64,000 bases of DNA from Pseudoflavitalea sp. G-6-1-2 (lineage in GTDB: Bacteria; Bacteroidota; Bacteroidia; Chitinophagales; Chitinophagaceae): positions 1,550,001 through 1,614,000 of the forward strand of contig NZ_JABBGB010000001.1 in assembly GCF_012927185.1 (NCBI RefSeq). Direction: 5' to 3'. How positions within the stretch are numbered: position 1 is the first letter of the stretch; each line of letters opens with the position of its first letter. A program made the translations under genes and the position numbers. The notes under the pieces are model-generated. The model was given only the letters and a program-made list of their open reading frames with translations. It ran no database searches and was not told the DNA's origin. Shown in pieces: positions 1 through 10,400 of this stretch.

Positions 1-186
1 CCCGATAAAGTGGTATTCCTGTTCAATACAAAAGACTATAAATTACCCAAAGGCATTACGTTTGATTATGATACAGGTGAGAAACCTGCCACCAATGCAT
101 CTGACAAAGATCAAAAAGGTAAAGTAGAAATCACATATACAAACTACATAATCAACAAGGGGATTCCTGACAATATCTTCCAGTAG
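1..186 (+). CDS. C-terminal end of a LolA-like outer-membrane lipoprotein carrier (partial)
   Basis: Frame 1 is open from the first base to a TAG at 184-186, giving 61 C-terminal residues; the start lies outside the window. The fragment alternates short beta-strand patterns (VVFLFNTKDYKLPKG, KVEITYTNYIINKGIPDNIF) and ends in the style of Bacteroidota LolA-like proteins, half-barrel periplasmic chaperones that carry lipoproteins to the outer membrane. The match is by recollection of family style only. With no N-terminal signal peptide or core in view, a DUF4292 or another LolA/LolB-fold protein is equally possible. The reading frame itself is secure; the function is tentative. Confidence 0.5.
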   Translation, partial: PDKVVFLFNTKDYKLPKGITFDYDTGEKPATNASDKDQKGKVEITYTNYIINKGIPDNIFQ

Positions 187-872
187 ATTTCCTCCGTCTT
201 TTTACGTTTCAGTTTTCATTCACCTGCTGTACTTTGCCGGCTGATTCATCTTGATGTTAGTCAAGAATATTGACATCGGGGTGCCCTGACCGTATTTATT
301 TGGCATTCAGGTATACTATTTATTTACTATACCCGTTTGCTAGTCTGTACCTTAAACCCTTTTCGAAAACCCAATGTTTCCAAATCCTAAGAAAGCCCTT
401 TGCGCTTTATGGGTTTCTATGCTCATATGCTTCAAAGGCTTTAGCCACACCCCAGGTTTTTGCCAGATGGGTAGTAATATCGATCAGAATTACTACCGGT
501 GCAGCTGGCATGCGAACACCGGTAATGCCGACAAGGCAACCGGAAGTTTGGCAACGATTCATTTCGTTACAGTACGCCATGATGGCGGAGCTATTGCTAT
601 TGCAAAGCTTTCTGCTGCTGTTACCGATCAATCCCCAATTATTCTTTCCAACAATATTTGTGGTTCGCTTACCCCTGCGAATCATAAAACAGTGTTCTTA
701 TCTCCACTCGTTTCAGGGCCTGAAACGAAAGCAAACACTGTGACCATACCATCAGGAACCTATGTAATGCAACTCAAATGTGCAGAGCAATATCGTTGCT
801 GCACAACGGATTTTATTCCAGCATTGAACAGTTATGAAGAACGGTTACCCTTTAACGCCTAAACCGATGAGC
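187..872. other. Gene-poor stretch upstream of the first T9SS cargo gene
   Basis: About 690 bases separate the LolA-like gene from the adhesin-like gene. Two overlapping plus-strand reading frames of about 160 codons occur (270-743 and 374-862), but neither resembles a known protein, and neither shows the codon pattern of the neighbouring genes. The second begins MFPNPKKALCALW and could mimic a signal peptide. An 8-bp inverted repeat TACCGGTG (494-501) / CACCGGTA (517-524) is the only clear structure. The stretch may be a long leader or control region for the following gene, or a decayed gene. Confidence 0.4.
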
Positions 873-3800
873 ATGAAAGAAACTTTACTAAAACAGATCG
901 TAAAATGGTTCCTGATACCGGCACTGATGGCAGTTTCTGCCAACGCCGCTATGTCACAGAGTGCAACCGTTAGCCGCCCGTTTGCAATTGGTACGGGTAC
1001 ATGTAATGTTGCAGGCAGTTTGCTTCACTATTACTCGTATAATCCGAATGCTAACACGTTGCAGAGTACGCCGAACCTGGATTGTTTCGCGAAATTGGCT
1101 GATGCTTCGGGTGCAGCTATTTCGTTTTCGGCAAATAATGCAAGTGTTGCATACAACCCGAAAGATCAAAAAGTGTATTATCTCTGGCTGGATAATTCAA
1201 ATACAACTAATGTGTGGAGCTGGCCGGTAGGCACTTGCCCAAGTTCAACATCTTCGAGGCCGAGACCGATCGCTTCTTTCCCTTCCGACATTCTTGCTGT
1301 AACATTTGATGCGGATGGCAATGGATGGGTAATAGAATTTACAGGCTCAAGTCCAATTAAAGCCTGGCTCCGTAAGGTTGATTTTGCTACCGGAACAATA
1401 GGAGCGGCTGATGAGTTGCAACTGACAGGAGGCGCAACAATCACCAACTCAAGTGCAAAAGACATTACCATTTCTCCCAGTGGTCAGATGTTTTTTGTGG
1501 TGAACAATAAATTGTTTACGCCTGACTATAAAAGTTATGCAGGCACAGGAAAGAAGCTAACCTGTACTTATATCGGGCCTGTTAATGCAAGCGGCGATGT
1601 TGTAGGGCTTACTTATTCTGATGGAGAAATGGTGGCAGCATGGAACGGAACCGGATGCCCATTCTATGAGATCAACCCGCTGACCGGAGTTAAAAATACT
1701 GTTACAAAAACCGGTAGCATTAAACACGCAGCGAATGACCTGGCAACAGTAGCCAGTGGTATTGGTACAGCAAAAGAGTTGTCGAGTCTTACACCAACAG
1801 GAGTGGCCAATCAGTATACTGTTACGTATGATGTATATGTACATAACTATGGAAACTATCCGTTGGATAGCGTTGTGATTACAGATAATCTTGCTAATAT
1901 CAATGGAGCAGCAAATGTGAGCGGTGTGAGTGTTCAGTTTCTTTCAAATCCTGATGGGCTCACATTGAACCCCGGTTTCAATGGTGTATCCAATATTAAG
2001 TTGATCGATTTAGCCAATTTAAAAGCATGGCCTGTAGCTAAAAGCAGCTTCTCTGTAAGAATTACCTGCACTTTGTCCAATATTCAACCGGGCGTAATTT
2101 ATAAGAACAGCGCCAAAGCAGCAGGTAAGGGCTTTGAAGGTCAGGTGGTAATTGATTCATCTACCAACGGAAATGAACCAGACCCTAACTTCAACGATAA
2201 GCCGGATGATATTGGTGAGAATCAGCCAACACCACTGCTGATTGCTGTAACTGCTACAACCCCTCCCTGTACTTCATTGCAACGTGTGCTTTATACAGAA
2301 ACATTCGGCACAGGAGCCACCACCATAACTTTCCCCGGACCCAATACAGTTGGAACTGATTATGTTGGTAACATCACTCAACCACTGGGCGTAGACAGAT
2401 ACATGCTGACATCCAGCCCATACAATGGTGATAACGGACGATGGCTTGTAATGGGTGACCATACAACAGGTTCCGGACGAATGATGATTGTGAATGCTGA
2501 TGCCGATTCGAAAGTATTCTTCAAGGATACTGTTTCCGGACTCTGTGCAGGTCAGCAATACTCCATGTTCTTTTTCGCTTCCTACATCGGAAACCCGGCA
2601 TATAAAACTATCTGTGATGGGTTCGGCGGAACCAAATTTCCGCGAGTGATGATGACCATCCGCGATGCGGCAACCGGTCTTGTGATTACCCAGATCTCTA
2701 CCGACTATATCACCAATAACGGCACCTGGCAGCAATACGGCCTCAAATGGGTAATGCCTTCTGGTTACTCCAATATTGTGTTTGAGCTTGCCAACAATGC
2801 ACAGGGTGGTTGCGGAAACGATATCGCTATCGATGATATCAGTTTCGGATCCTGCGACCCTATGCCTACTGTATCTGCTGCTGTTCCTACCGCAGGTTGT
2901 ATCGGTGGCATCACTACACTCCGCGCTATTCCTATGGATCCGGCAGTAATTCCCGGACCTAAAGAATACCAATGGCAGATCAGCAATGATGGTGTTACAG
3001 GCTGGACTAACCTCGGCTCCGTAACTACCAATCAGGATTATACTATCAATCCGCTGGCTGTTGCCAATACCAACAAATACTATCGTGTGATCATGGCTGC
3101 TCAGGGCAATTTCGGTTCTGCTCCATGCCGCGATACTTCTGATGGATTCAGACTGCTGGCCAAAACGCCTCCAACAGCTCCCACTGCTGCTGCGAAGAAC
3201 AAATTGCGCATTTGTCCTGGTGACGCTGTAACGCTTCGTGTTACCGGCGGTACACTCGGCAGCAATGGCGTGTACACCTGGTATGCAGGTGGATGCGGAA
3301 CCGGTACCGCAGTAGGAACCGGCGCAACCATCACCGTAAACCCAACTGTTACCACTACTTATTATGTAAGGATAGAAGACGATTGTACAGTTACCTCCTG
3401 TGTTAGTGTAGCCGTTACTGTTAGCTGTGATATCGATCTCGATGATGATGGTATTATCGATAGCGACGAACTCGGCGGCCTCGATCCGATGCTCGACGAC
3501 GATTTCGATGGTATCGAAAACTATAAAGACAATAACACACCCGGTTTCGTGGATGCCAATGGCGACAACGTAGACGACCGCTACGACTTCGATCGCGATG
3601 GAGTTATCAATTGCTTCGATCTCGACAGTGATAACGACGGCATCCCCGATGTAGTGGAAGCAGGCGGTGTAGATGCAAACGGTGATGGCAAAATCGATAA
3701 CTACACCGATACCGATAATGATGGCCTGTCTCAGAACGTAGACAAAGCAGTTGGTGTAGCCGGTTCACTCGGTCTCGGTATTCCGGATTTCGATGGAGAC

Positions 3801-5309
3801 GGCATCCCCAATATGTTTGATCTCGACAGCGACAACGACGGTATCCCCGATATCCGCGAAGTGCTAGGCGCAGACAGCAACAACGACGGAAAGGTAGATG
3901 CAACAACAGATGTTGATAAAGATGGTCTGATGGATATCTACGATCAGGATACCAATAACGATGGTGTGATGGATGCCGCTCCGAAAGCGCTGCTGCGCAC
4001 CGGTGCAGATACAAACAGCGACGGAAAGCCCGAAACTTATCCATTCAAGAACCTTGATAAAGATGCGAAGCCTAACCCTTATGATCTCGACAGTGATGGC
4101 GACGGTATCCCCGATGTTGTTGAAGCAGGATTCCCCGATGCAGATCATAATGCCCTTTCCGATGGTGCACGCGGTGCCGTTACCGGATGGAGCACTGCCA
4201 TCGATGGAATGGCTGGCCCGCTGGTGTTCCGCAATTCCGATACAGACCCGGCAGGCGCTACCAACCCCGACTTCCTCGACATCGATTCAGACAACGACGG
4301 TATTCCGGATAACGTAGAAGGACTGCCTACCACCAACTATCGTTTGCCTACCAACACCGATACAGATGGTGATGGTATCGACAATGCCTATGATAGTCCG
4401 GGTAACGCATTCGGCGGAGCCGGTATAGAACCTTTCGATAAAGATGGAGATGGTACACCCGACTGCAGAGACCTCGATTCTGACAACGATACTGTACCTG
4501 ATGTTGTAGAAGGGAACGACTTCAACAACAACCATAAAGCAGATGATGATGTAACGCTCACCAACAGCGATGCCGATGGTGATGGACTCGATGATAAATT
4601 TGATGCAGACAATACAAGTGCGAGAGGTACATCCAGATACATGGGTGTTGCCGGATCTCTCTCTGGAGATGCTTCTCCGGGAAGCCGCACAATGTTGCAA
4701 TCTACTTACACTCCGCAACCGGACCGCGATTGGCGTTATATCGGATCTACACTCAATGTGAACTTCCTCAGCTTCACTGCTAACCGTCAGGGTGAAACCG
4801 TGAAACTCTACTGGAGCATCACTTCCGACAAACCGGTAGCTCATTTCATTGTGGAACGCAGTTCAGATGGAAGAAACTTCACCAGCATCGGAACAGTTGC
4901 TGCGGCAGCTGATCTCAGCAGACCAAGTTCTTACAACTACAGCGATAATATCAGCAATGCAAATGGCAGAGTTATTTACTATCGCATCACGGCTGTAAGT
5001 CCGGTGGCAGCACCGAAATCTACACAGGTGATCAGCGTGAAACGTCAGGCTGTAGGTAGCCTGTCGCTGAATCCGAATCCAGCATCGACCAACGTAAGCA
5101 TCAGCCTTGGTGTGCAGCGCGATGGTGTAGTGGAGATCCGTGTACTGGATGCCACAGGCCGTGTGGTGCTGCAACAACAACAGCAGGTGTATGCAGGAAG
5201 CAACAACTTCCAGCTGCAGGGTGTTGAGAAATTGGCAGACGGCTTGTATAATGTGATGGTGAAAACTGGTGATGATATTCATTACAGGAAGCTGATAAAA
5301 CAACGATAA
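873..5309 (+). CDS. Giant secreted adhesin-like protein with TSP3 calcium repeats and T9SS type A sorting domain
   Basis: A protein of 1478 residues, probably exported by Sec and then by the type IX system to the cell surface. I start it at the ATG at 873 because it opens directly into a signal peptide (MKETLLKQIVKWFLIPALM, cleavage near ANAAMSQS); an in-frame ATG at 834 would add 13 residues. Rough order of parts: a repeat-rich region (to about 290), a DUF11-like domain with VVITDNLANI (about 300-430), a jelly-roll-like domain ending NDIAIDDISFGSC (about 460-660), two Ig-like domains (about 665-850), thrombospondin type 3 repeats rich in DSDNDGIPD (about 850-1255), then a C-terminal sorting domain beginning LNPNPASTNVSI. 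TSP3 repeats bind calcium and stiffen surface proteins. The gene has its own terminator. Its partner in size and export route is the gene at 7482. The ligand cannot be predicted. Confidence 0.85.
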   Translation: MKETLLKQIVKWFLIPALMAVSANAAMSQSATVSRPFAIGTGTCNVAGSLLHYYSYNPNANTLQSTPNLDCFAKLADASGAAISFSANNASVAYNPKDQKVYYLWLDNSNTTNVWSWPVGTCPSSTSSRPRPIASFPSDILAVTFDADGNGWVIEFTGSSPIKAWLRKVDFATGTIGAADELQLTGGATITNSSAKDITISPSGQMFFVVNNKLFTPDYKSYAGTGKKLTCTYIGPVNASGDVVGLTYSDGEMVAAWNGTGCPFYEINPLTGVKNTVTKTGSIKHAANDLATVASGIGTAKELSSLTPTGVANQYTVTYDVYVHNYGNYPLDSVVITDNLANINGAANVSGVSVQFLSNPDGLTLNPGFNGVSNIKLIDLANLKAWPVAKSSFSVRITCTLSNIQPGVIYKNSAKAAGKGFEGQVVIDSSTNGNEPDPNFNDKPDDIGENQPTPLLIAVTATTPPCTSLQRVLYTETFGTGATTITFPGPNTVGTDYVGNITQPLGVDRYMLTSSPYNGDNGRWLVMGDHTTGSGRMMIVNADADSKVFFKDTVSGLCAGQQYSMFFFASYIGNPAYKTICDGFGGTKFPRVMMTIRDAATGLVITQISTDYITNNGTWQQYGLKWVMPSGYSNIVFELANNAQGGCGNDIAIDDISFGSCDPMPTVSAAVPTAGCIGGITTLRAIPMDPAVIPGPKEYQWQISNDGVTGWTNLGSVTTNQDYTINPLAVANTNKYYRVIMAAQGNFGSAPCRDTSDGFRLLAKTPPTAPTAAAKNKLRICPGDAVTLRVTGGTLGSNGVYTWYAGGCGTGTAVGTGATITVNPTVTTTYYVRIEDDCTVTSCVSVAVTVSCDIDLDDDGIIDSDELGGLDPMLDDDFDGIENYKDNNTPGFVDANGDNVDDRYDFDRDGVINCFDLDSDNDGIPDVVEAGGVDANGDGKIDNYTDTDNDGLSQNVDKAVGVAGSLGLGIPDFDGDGIPNMFDLDSDNDGIPDIREVLGADSNNDGKVDATTDVDKDGLMDIYDQDTNNDGVMDAAPKALLRTGADTNSDGKPETYPFKNLDKDAKPNPYDLDSDGDGIPDVVEAGFPDADHNALSDGARGAVTGWSTAIDGMAGPLVFRNSDTDPAGATNPDFLDIDSDNDGIPDNVEGLPTTNYRLPTNTDTDGDGIDNAYDSPGNAFGGAGIEPFDKDGDGTPDCRDLDSDNDTVPDVVEGNDFNNNHKADDDVTLTNSDADGDGLDDKFDADNTSARGTSRYMGVAGSLSGDASPGSRTMLQSTYTPQPDRDWRYIGSTLNVNFLSFTANRQGETVKLYWSITSDKPVAHFIVERSSDGRNFTSIGTVAAAADLSRPSSYNYSDNISNANGRVIYYRITAVSPVAAPKSTQVISVKRQAVGSLSLNPNPASTNVSISLGVQRDGVVEIRVLDATGRVVLQQQQQVYAGSNNFQLQGVEKLADGLYNVMVKTGDDIHYRKLIKQR
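3430..4640 (+). repeat. Imperfect DNA repeats encoding the TSP3 (DxDxDG) array
   Basis: Inside the adhesin-like gene, a roughly 33-base unit encoding LDSDNDGIPD recurs near 3618, 3820, 4083, 4278 and 4471. The first copies are nearly identical at DNA level (GACAACGACGG then TATCCCCGAT). The unit spacing of about 190-265 bases is set by the variable parts between the DSDNDG motifs. Such repeats can expand or contract by recombination. Confidence 0.75.
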
Positions 5310-5330
5310 CCATTATTCATAGTTCCCGTG

Positions 5331-5368
5331 AAAAGGGTGTCTCAATAACAGCGAGACACCCTTTTTTT
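5331..5368 (+). terminator. Rho-independent terminator of the adhesin-like gene
   Basis: A 13-bp perfect stem (AAAAGGGTGTCTC at 5331-5343 with 5353-5365) and a 9-nt loop run into a T tract, 22 bases after the stop codon. Confidence 0.9.
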
Positions 5369-5493
5369 ATTGCTGTCAGTTGCTTCTACTGCTGACTTGT
5401 TTGTTTTCATTACTTTTAGTTTTCAACAACCTCTGGAATTTATTGGGCGCCACTGCTGAAAAAACTGTTTGCATTTGTTTGAGATGGCTGGTG

Positions 5494-7248
5494 ATGATCA
5501 TCATTACCAGCGTCGGTTGTCCGTTTACGCAGGCGCAATCTTTCAATACTCAGGAGCTGATCAGCATCATGGCATCGGACCATGCCGGTCATGCGCAGGA
5601 AGAAGTGGCCAAAATTCCGGTAAGCGGATCATCAGAACCTTTCCTTTTCGATACGTTATTGCCGGCTGCCATTGCATATCAGCAAAAGCACCCGAGCCGG
5701 ATATTGCAGATACATATCCTGCGCCTTCAGGCGAATGCTGCATCGAATTACCGGAACTTCGATCCCGTCCGGCGCATACAACCAGCGTCGATAATTTGCC
5801 TCGAAGAAGCGGTAAGGCTTTGTTATGAAGAAAAAAATGATGTATTGCTGGCAGAGGTTTTCTTCGATCTGGCGGAGCTCTACAATCTCTACGGCAGGTT
5901 TGAGGAATACATGATCATGCTCTCCAGAGCATTCGATATTAGCAGTCGCCTCGAAGCAGGTACTTTCCCTTTATCGCTCCGCTACAATAAATATGGAGGC
6001 ATGTGCAAAGCAGCTTACTACCTGCACAGTTATGCGGAGGCCATTCAATATGGGCGGCTGGCATTGGCTTCGAAGCCATCTTCCGGAGATACTGAAAATG
6101 ATATAGGAGAGATTTACCTGCTCGATCTCATCGGCGCATCGCATAAGAAACTGAATCAGCCAGACAGCTCCATTAGTTGCTATGAACAACTGCTGGCAAA
6201 ACTGCCTCCATTTACCAATCGCCGCGATTTTCATGTTTTGTGGACTGCTATCGCCAATGGCAATATCGGAGAAAACAAAGTGTATAAAGGCGACTATGCA
6301 GCTGCACAACCGATGCTGGATCAATGGTTGCAAAGCGCTCTGGAGTTTAGGGATGATTTCAATGCCAGCCTTGCCCGCAATGCATTGGCAGCGCTTGATT
6401 TTCATACAAAGCGCTTCGACGCTGCATTGGAAAGCTGGAAACAAAATTTCCGATGGGCAGTAAACGTACGCAACAATGAGTATGCATTCAATGCTGCTAA
6501 AGGCATGGCAGAGATATATCGCCTGAAAAAAATACCAGACAGCGCCTACCATTATCTCGAACAGGCGGCTTTGTTCAACGATAGCCTTCAGTCGTTTATC
6601 AGTCAATCGGGCCTGCAATCGGTAAAGGCCAACGTTAAACTCGATGAACTTCAGTACTCTCTCGAAAAATCAACCTTGCTGCTCAGAGAAGAAAAACAAC
6701 AGAAATTGCAGATACTGGTAACAGTTGCTTTGCTGGCCATTATCGGCTTGTTACTGTACAACAGAAAGCGACTGCAAATGCGCAGCAAACTGCAGCAAAC
6801 CCGCGAACGGCAACTGGCAGCAGAGCGGGAAACCAATGAAGCCAGAAATCAGGTGGATGAATTTATTCAGCGTCTCAAAGAAAAAAACGACCTGATCGAA
6901 TCTCTGAAACTAAATCTCACAGCAGCGGAAAGCCTGAAAGAACGGCAGGATATTTACGATCATCTCTCCAGTTACACCCTGATGACGGACACCGAGTGGA
7001 TAATCTTCAAAGATCGTTTTACCAGAGTGCATCCCTCATTCTTCTCCAATATAGCAACCCGTTTTTCCAAAATCACTCCTTCGGAAGAACGCATGGTTAC
7101 CCTCATTTTTCTTGGATTGAACAAATTGCAGATCAGCAATGCCCTTGGCATCAGTCCGGATAGCGTTACCCGTTCGAGGCATCGCCTGAGACAGAAGCTC
7201 GGACTGGCAAAAGACGACAGTCTGGAAGAAATAATACTAAGCTGCTGA
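5494..7248 (+). CDS. TPR-containing membrane protein with C-terminal LuxR-like helix-turn-helix
   Basis: About 584 residues from the ATG at 5494, which opens a signal peptide (MIIITSVGCPFTQAQS). The frame stays open to 5380, but that would begin 12 bases after the upstream terminator. A helical tetratricopeptide-like region fills the first 380 residues; repeats such as EVFFDLAELYNLYGRFEEY are visible. A single membrane helix follows (ILVTVALLAIIGLLLY), then a coiled coil, then a DNA-binding end (ITPSEERMVTLIFLGLNKLQ, ISNALGISPDSVTRSRHRLR). This is a common Bacteroidota layout: a periplasmic TPR sensor joined through the membrane to a cytoplasmic LuxR-type HTH domain. Flanked by two T9SS cargo genes, it may control one of them, but that is inference from position only. 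Confidence 0.8.
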   Translation: MIIITSVGCPFTQAQSFNTQELISIMASDHAGHAQEEVAKIPVSGSSEPFLFDTLLPAAIAYQQKHPSRILQIHILRLQANAASNYRNFDPVRRIQPASIICLEEAVRLCYEEKNDVLLAEVFFDLAELYNLYGRFEEYMIMLSRAFDISSRLEAGTFPLSLRYNKYGGMCKAAYYLHSYAEAIQYGRLALASKPSSGDTENDIGEIYLLDLIGASHKKLNQPDSSISCYEQLLAKLPPFTNRRDFHVLWTAIANGNIGENKVYKGDYAAAQPMLDQWLQSALEFRDDFNASLARNALAALDFHTKRFDAALESWKQNFRWAVNVRNNEYAFNAAKGMAEIYRLKKIPDSAYHYLEQAALFNDSLQSFISQSGLQSVKANVKLDELQYSLEKSTLLLREEKQQKLQILVTVALLAIIGLLLYNRKRLQMRSKLQQTRERQLAAERETNEARNQVDEFIQRLKEKNDLIESLKLNLTAAESLKERQDIYDHLSSYTLMTDTEWIIFKDRFTRVHPSFFSNIATRFSKITPSEERMVTLIFLGLNKLQISNALGISPDSVTRSRHRLRQKLGLAKDDSLEEIILSC

Positions 7249-7481
7249 TTATAAGTTTGATAAACATTGTTGTTATTTCATCTATTACTGCAATAATCAA
7301 TTTGTCTGGATTTTGTCTGCTTGCTTTTTGTCAATGCTGCAACCCACTAACGTATCATTGTACCCGAATTATCACCCACTCAGATTATCGATCAGCTTCC
7401 TCTCTGTAAGGACCTTTTTATGCCTGGGGTCTGAATTGCTGATGTCAGCTATTTCCGGGTTCAACTGTAAACCACTGTAAA

Positions 7482-10400
7482 ATGAAAGGATTTTTTACCC
7501 TTCTTGCCTCGCTGTTAATTGTACAATGCAGTTTCAGCCAAACCGTCATGTATGTAAATGAAGCTGCCGCCGGCAGCAATAATGGAACCAGCTGGGCAAA
7601 TGCCTACCGTCAATTAAGTGAGGCCTTCCAGACAATCCGGGACAATCCTTCCACCAACTACGAGATCAGGATCGCTTCCGGTACTTATTATCCAACAGGC
7701 ATACAAACTGCTACCAACCGGGACTCCACTTTCTTACTAACCAGAGGCGGCGTTAAGATCTATGGTGGATACAATGCAACAACCGGTATCAGAAAGCTCT
7801 CCGAAAATGCTACCATCCTCAGTGGAAACATCGGGGCATTGGGCGCCAACACCGATAACAGTTACCACGTGATGGTGGTGATAGGGCTGCCTGCAAATGC
7901 CGACAGTGTGGTGATCGATGGAGTTACCATTACGGGCGCCAATGCCAATGGCTCCGCCAACTTTACTTACAATGGCATTGCCACTTCGCAGGTGAGTGGA
8001 GGAGGTATCAGGTTTCGCAATAATAATGGTCTAACTAAAATAGCGGTGCGCAACAGTTTCATTTACGATAACCGGGTGAATTATGCCGGAGCAGGGATTC
8101 TGAATGAAGTATCACCGATAGAACTGATGAACTGCGTTTTTGCTAACAATGAAAGCCTCAATATGGGAGGTGCGCTATTCAACAATGGCTCCAATGCACG
8201 CGTAATTAACTGCAGCTTCAGCAACAACAAAGCCACGAACAATGGCAGCACTGTTCACAATGATAACGCTTCGGTAGTGGCGATCAATAACAGCATCCTT
8301 TGGGGAAATTCCGGAGGCGGCAGCAGGGTTACAAGCTTAGCCGGATCTGCTGTTACTATGTTCTACTGCATTGTGGAAGGAGGAAGTACAACAAATAACA
8401 ACAGCAATAGCGATCCGCAATTCGTTAATGCCACAGATGCGGATGGAGCAGATAATCTTTTTGGCACAGCAGACGATGGTCTGATGCTGAAGAATTGCAG
8501 TCCGGCTTTCAATACAGGAGACAATAATGCTATTCCTTCGGGATCCAATACAGATATAACCGGTGCTGCGCGTATATTGCAAACCATTGTTGACAGAGGC
8601 GCTTATGAGTCGGCACAGGCAAACAGATTATATGTGAGAGCAGGCAGCGCTGCCGGCGCAGATGGGAAATCGTGGGCAACTGCTTTCAATAACCTGGAAG
8701 ATGCACTGGTGGCGGCCCGCAGCTGTGCTGTGATCGAAGAGATCTGGGTTGCAGCAGGCACTTATATTCCTTCGCGTGATCCATTCGGGAATGCAACTCC
8801 GGCTGACGCCCGCGACAAAACTTTTTATCTGAGAAGCGGACTGAAGATCTATGGCGGATTTCCTGCAACGGGTGATCCCGCAATGAACGACAGAAATCCC
8901 GGTCGCAATACAACAATCTTCAGTGGCAATATCGGCAATGCTGCTGATTCAAAAGATAACTGCTACCATGTTGTACTTACAATCAGCGATAACAACGCAA
9001 CGCTGATAGATGGCGTTACCATCCGAGATGGATACAACGATCTTAACAACAACGGAAGCATTACTGTAGAAACCCTTCCTATCAACAGATATTCAGGTGC
9101 GGGCATTTACAGCCTGTTCTCTTCCCTCAAAATACAGAACTGTATATTTACTGCCGATACGGCTATGAATGGCGGAGCAATCTATAATTTCGGTTCACCG
9201 GAAATTACAAACTGTGTGTTTGCCGGAAACAGAGGTGATGTTGGTGGTGCGATGTATAATGTAGGCAATACTAATACTCATTCCATTCCCGTTATTTCCA
9301 ACTGCACATTCGTGAACAATTCTATCAAGCAAAACGGATTGGGCAGCGGCGCCTATTTCAATCAGTATGCCGGAGGGAATATCCGTAATTCCATCTTCTT
9401 CAATAAACCTACACTCAGTTCTACCGATGGTGGCCGGGAAGAAATCTATAAAGAGAATACTGTTACACGTCCACTGTATGTAAGCTACTCCAATGTAAGA
9501 GACTATGCAGCTGCTACCTCTTTAAGCATTGAATGGGGAAGCGGCATCAGCACTGCAAATGCCGGATTCGAGAATATTTCAAATATGACCGGTTTGGATA
9601 ATGTACTGGGCACAGAAGATGATGGACTGCGATTATCGTCATGCAGTCCCTGCATCAGTGCCGGAAACAATGATTCTATTCCGGCAGGAAACATCACCGA
9701 CATTCGTTTTGAACAAAGGATCTTCAATGGTACTATCGATCTGGGTGCTTATGAATATCAACTGATGCCGGCCAGCGGTACTGCCTTGTATGTAGACAGC
9801 ACCAATGGCAACGATTACGCAAACAACGGATACAGCTGGGCTTTTGCTTTCAAGACATTGTCTCATGCGCTCAATTATGCACAGTTCAACAGTTGTGCAG
9901 CAGGCACCATAACGCAGATACACGTTGCCAAAGGAACTTATTATCCAACACAGAACAACCATCAGGATTCTTCTTTCGTCCTCAATAGCAATAACCTTGC
10001 ATTGCTCGGCGGATATCCTGCCGGTGGAGGAATCAGAAACGCAGCAAATAATCCTGTGATATTAAGCGGTAATATCGGCAACGTAAATAATGTTGGCGAT
10101 AACAGTTACCATGTAATGATCATTTCTCCGTTGTTGTACACCGGGGTTACCAATATCGATAACGTGGTAGTGGATGGTTTCACTTTTGCTGATGGCAATG
10201 CCGGTGCAGGAAGCATCATGGCAAACGGGCTGCCCAGATATTCCGGTGGCGCCATATTTATCACCAGCAAATTATCTGAACTCAATTGCACGCCAACGAT
10301 CCGCAATTGCAGGTTCATCAATAACCGAACCAGCGTAGCTGCTAATGGTGGCGCTATCTGGTACGATGGCGTCTCGGCAGGCAGCAACAAACTGATCATC

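Noticed and set aside
270-862. Two overlapping plus-strand reading frames (270-743 and 374-862) as genes
   Set aside because: They overlap each other in different frames, one runs into the adhesin-like gene, their products resemble nothing known and their codon use differs from the neighbours. I describe the stretch as non-coding but do not exclude a decayed gene.
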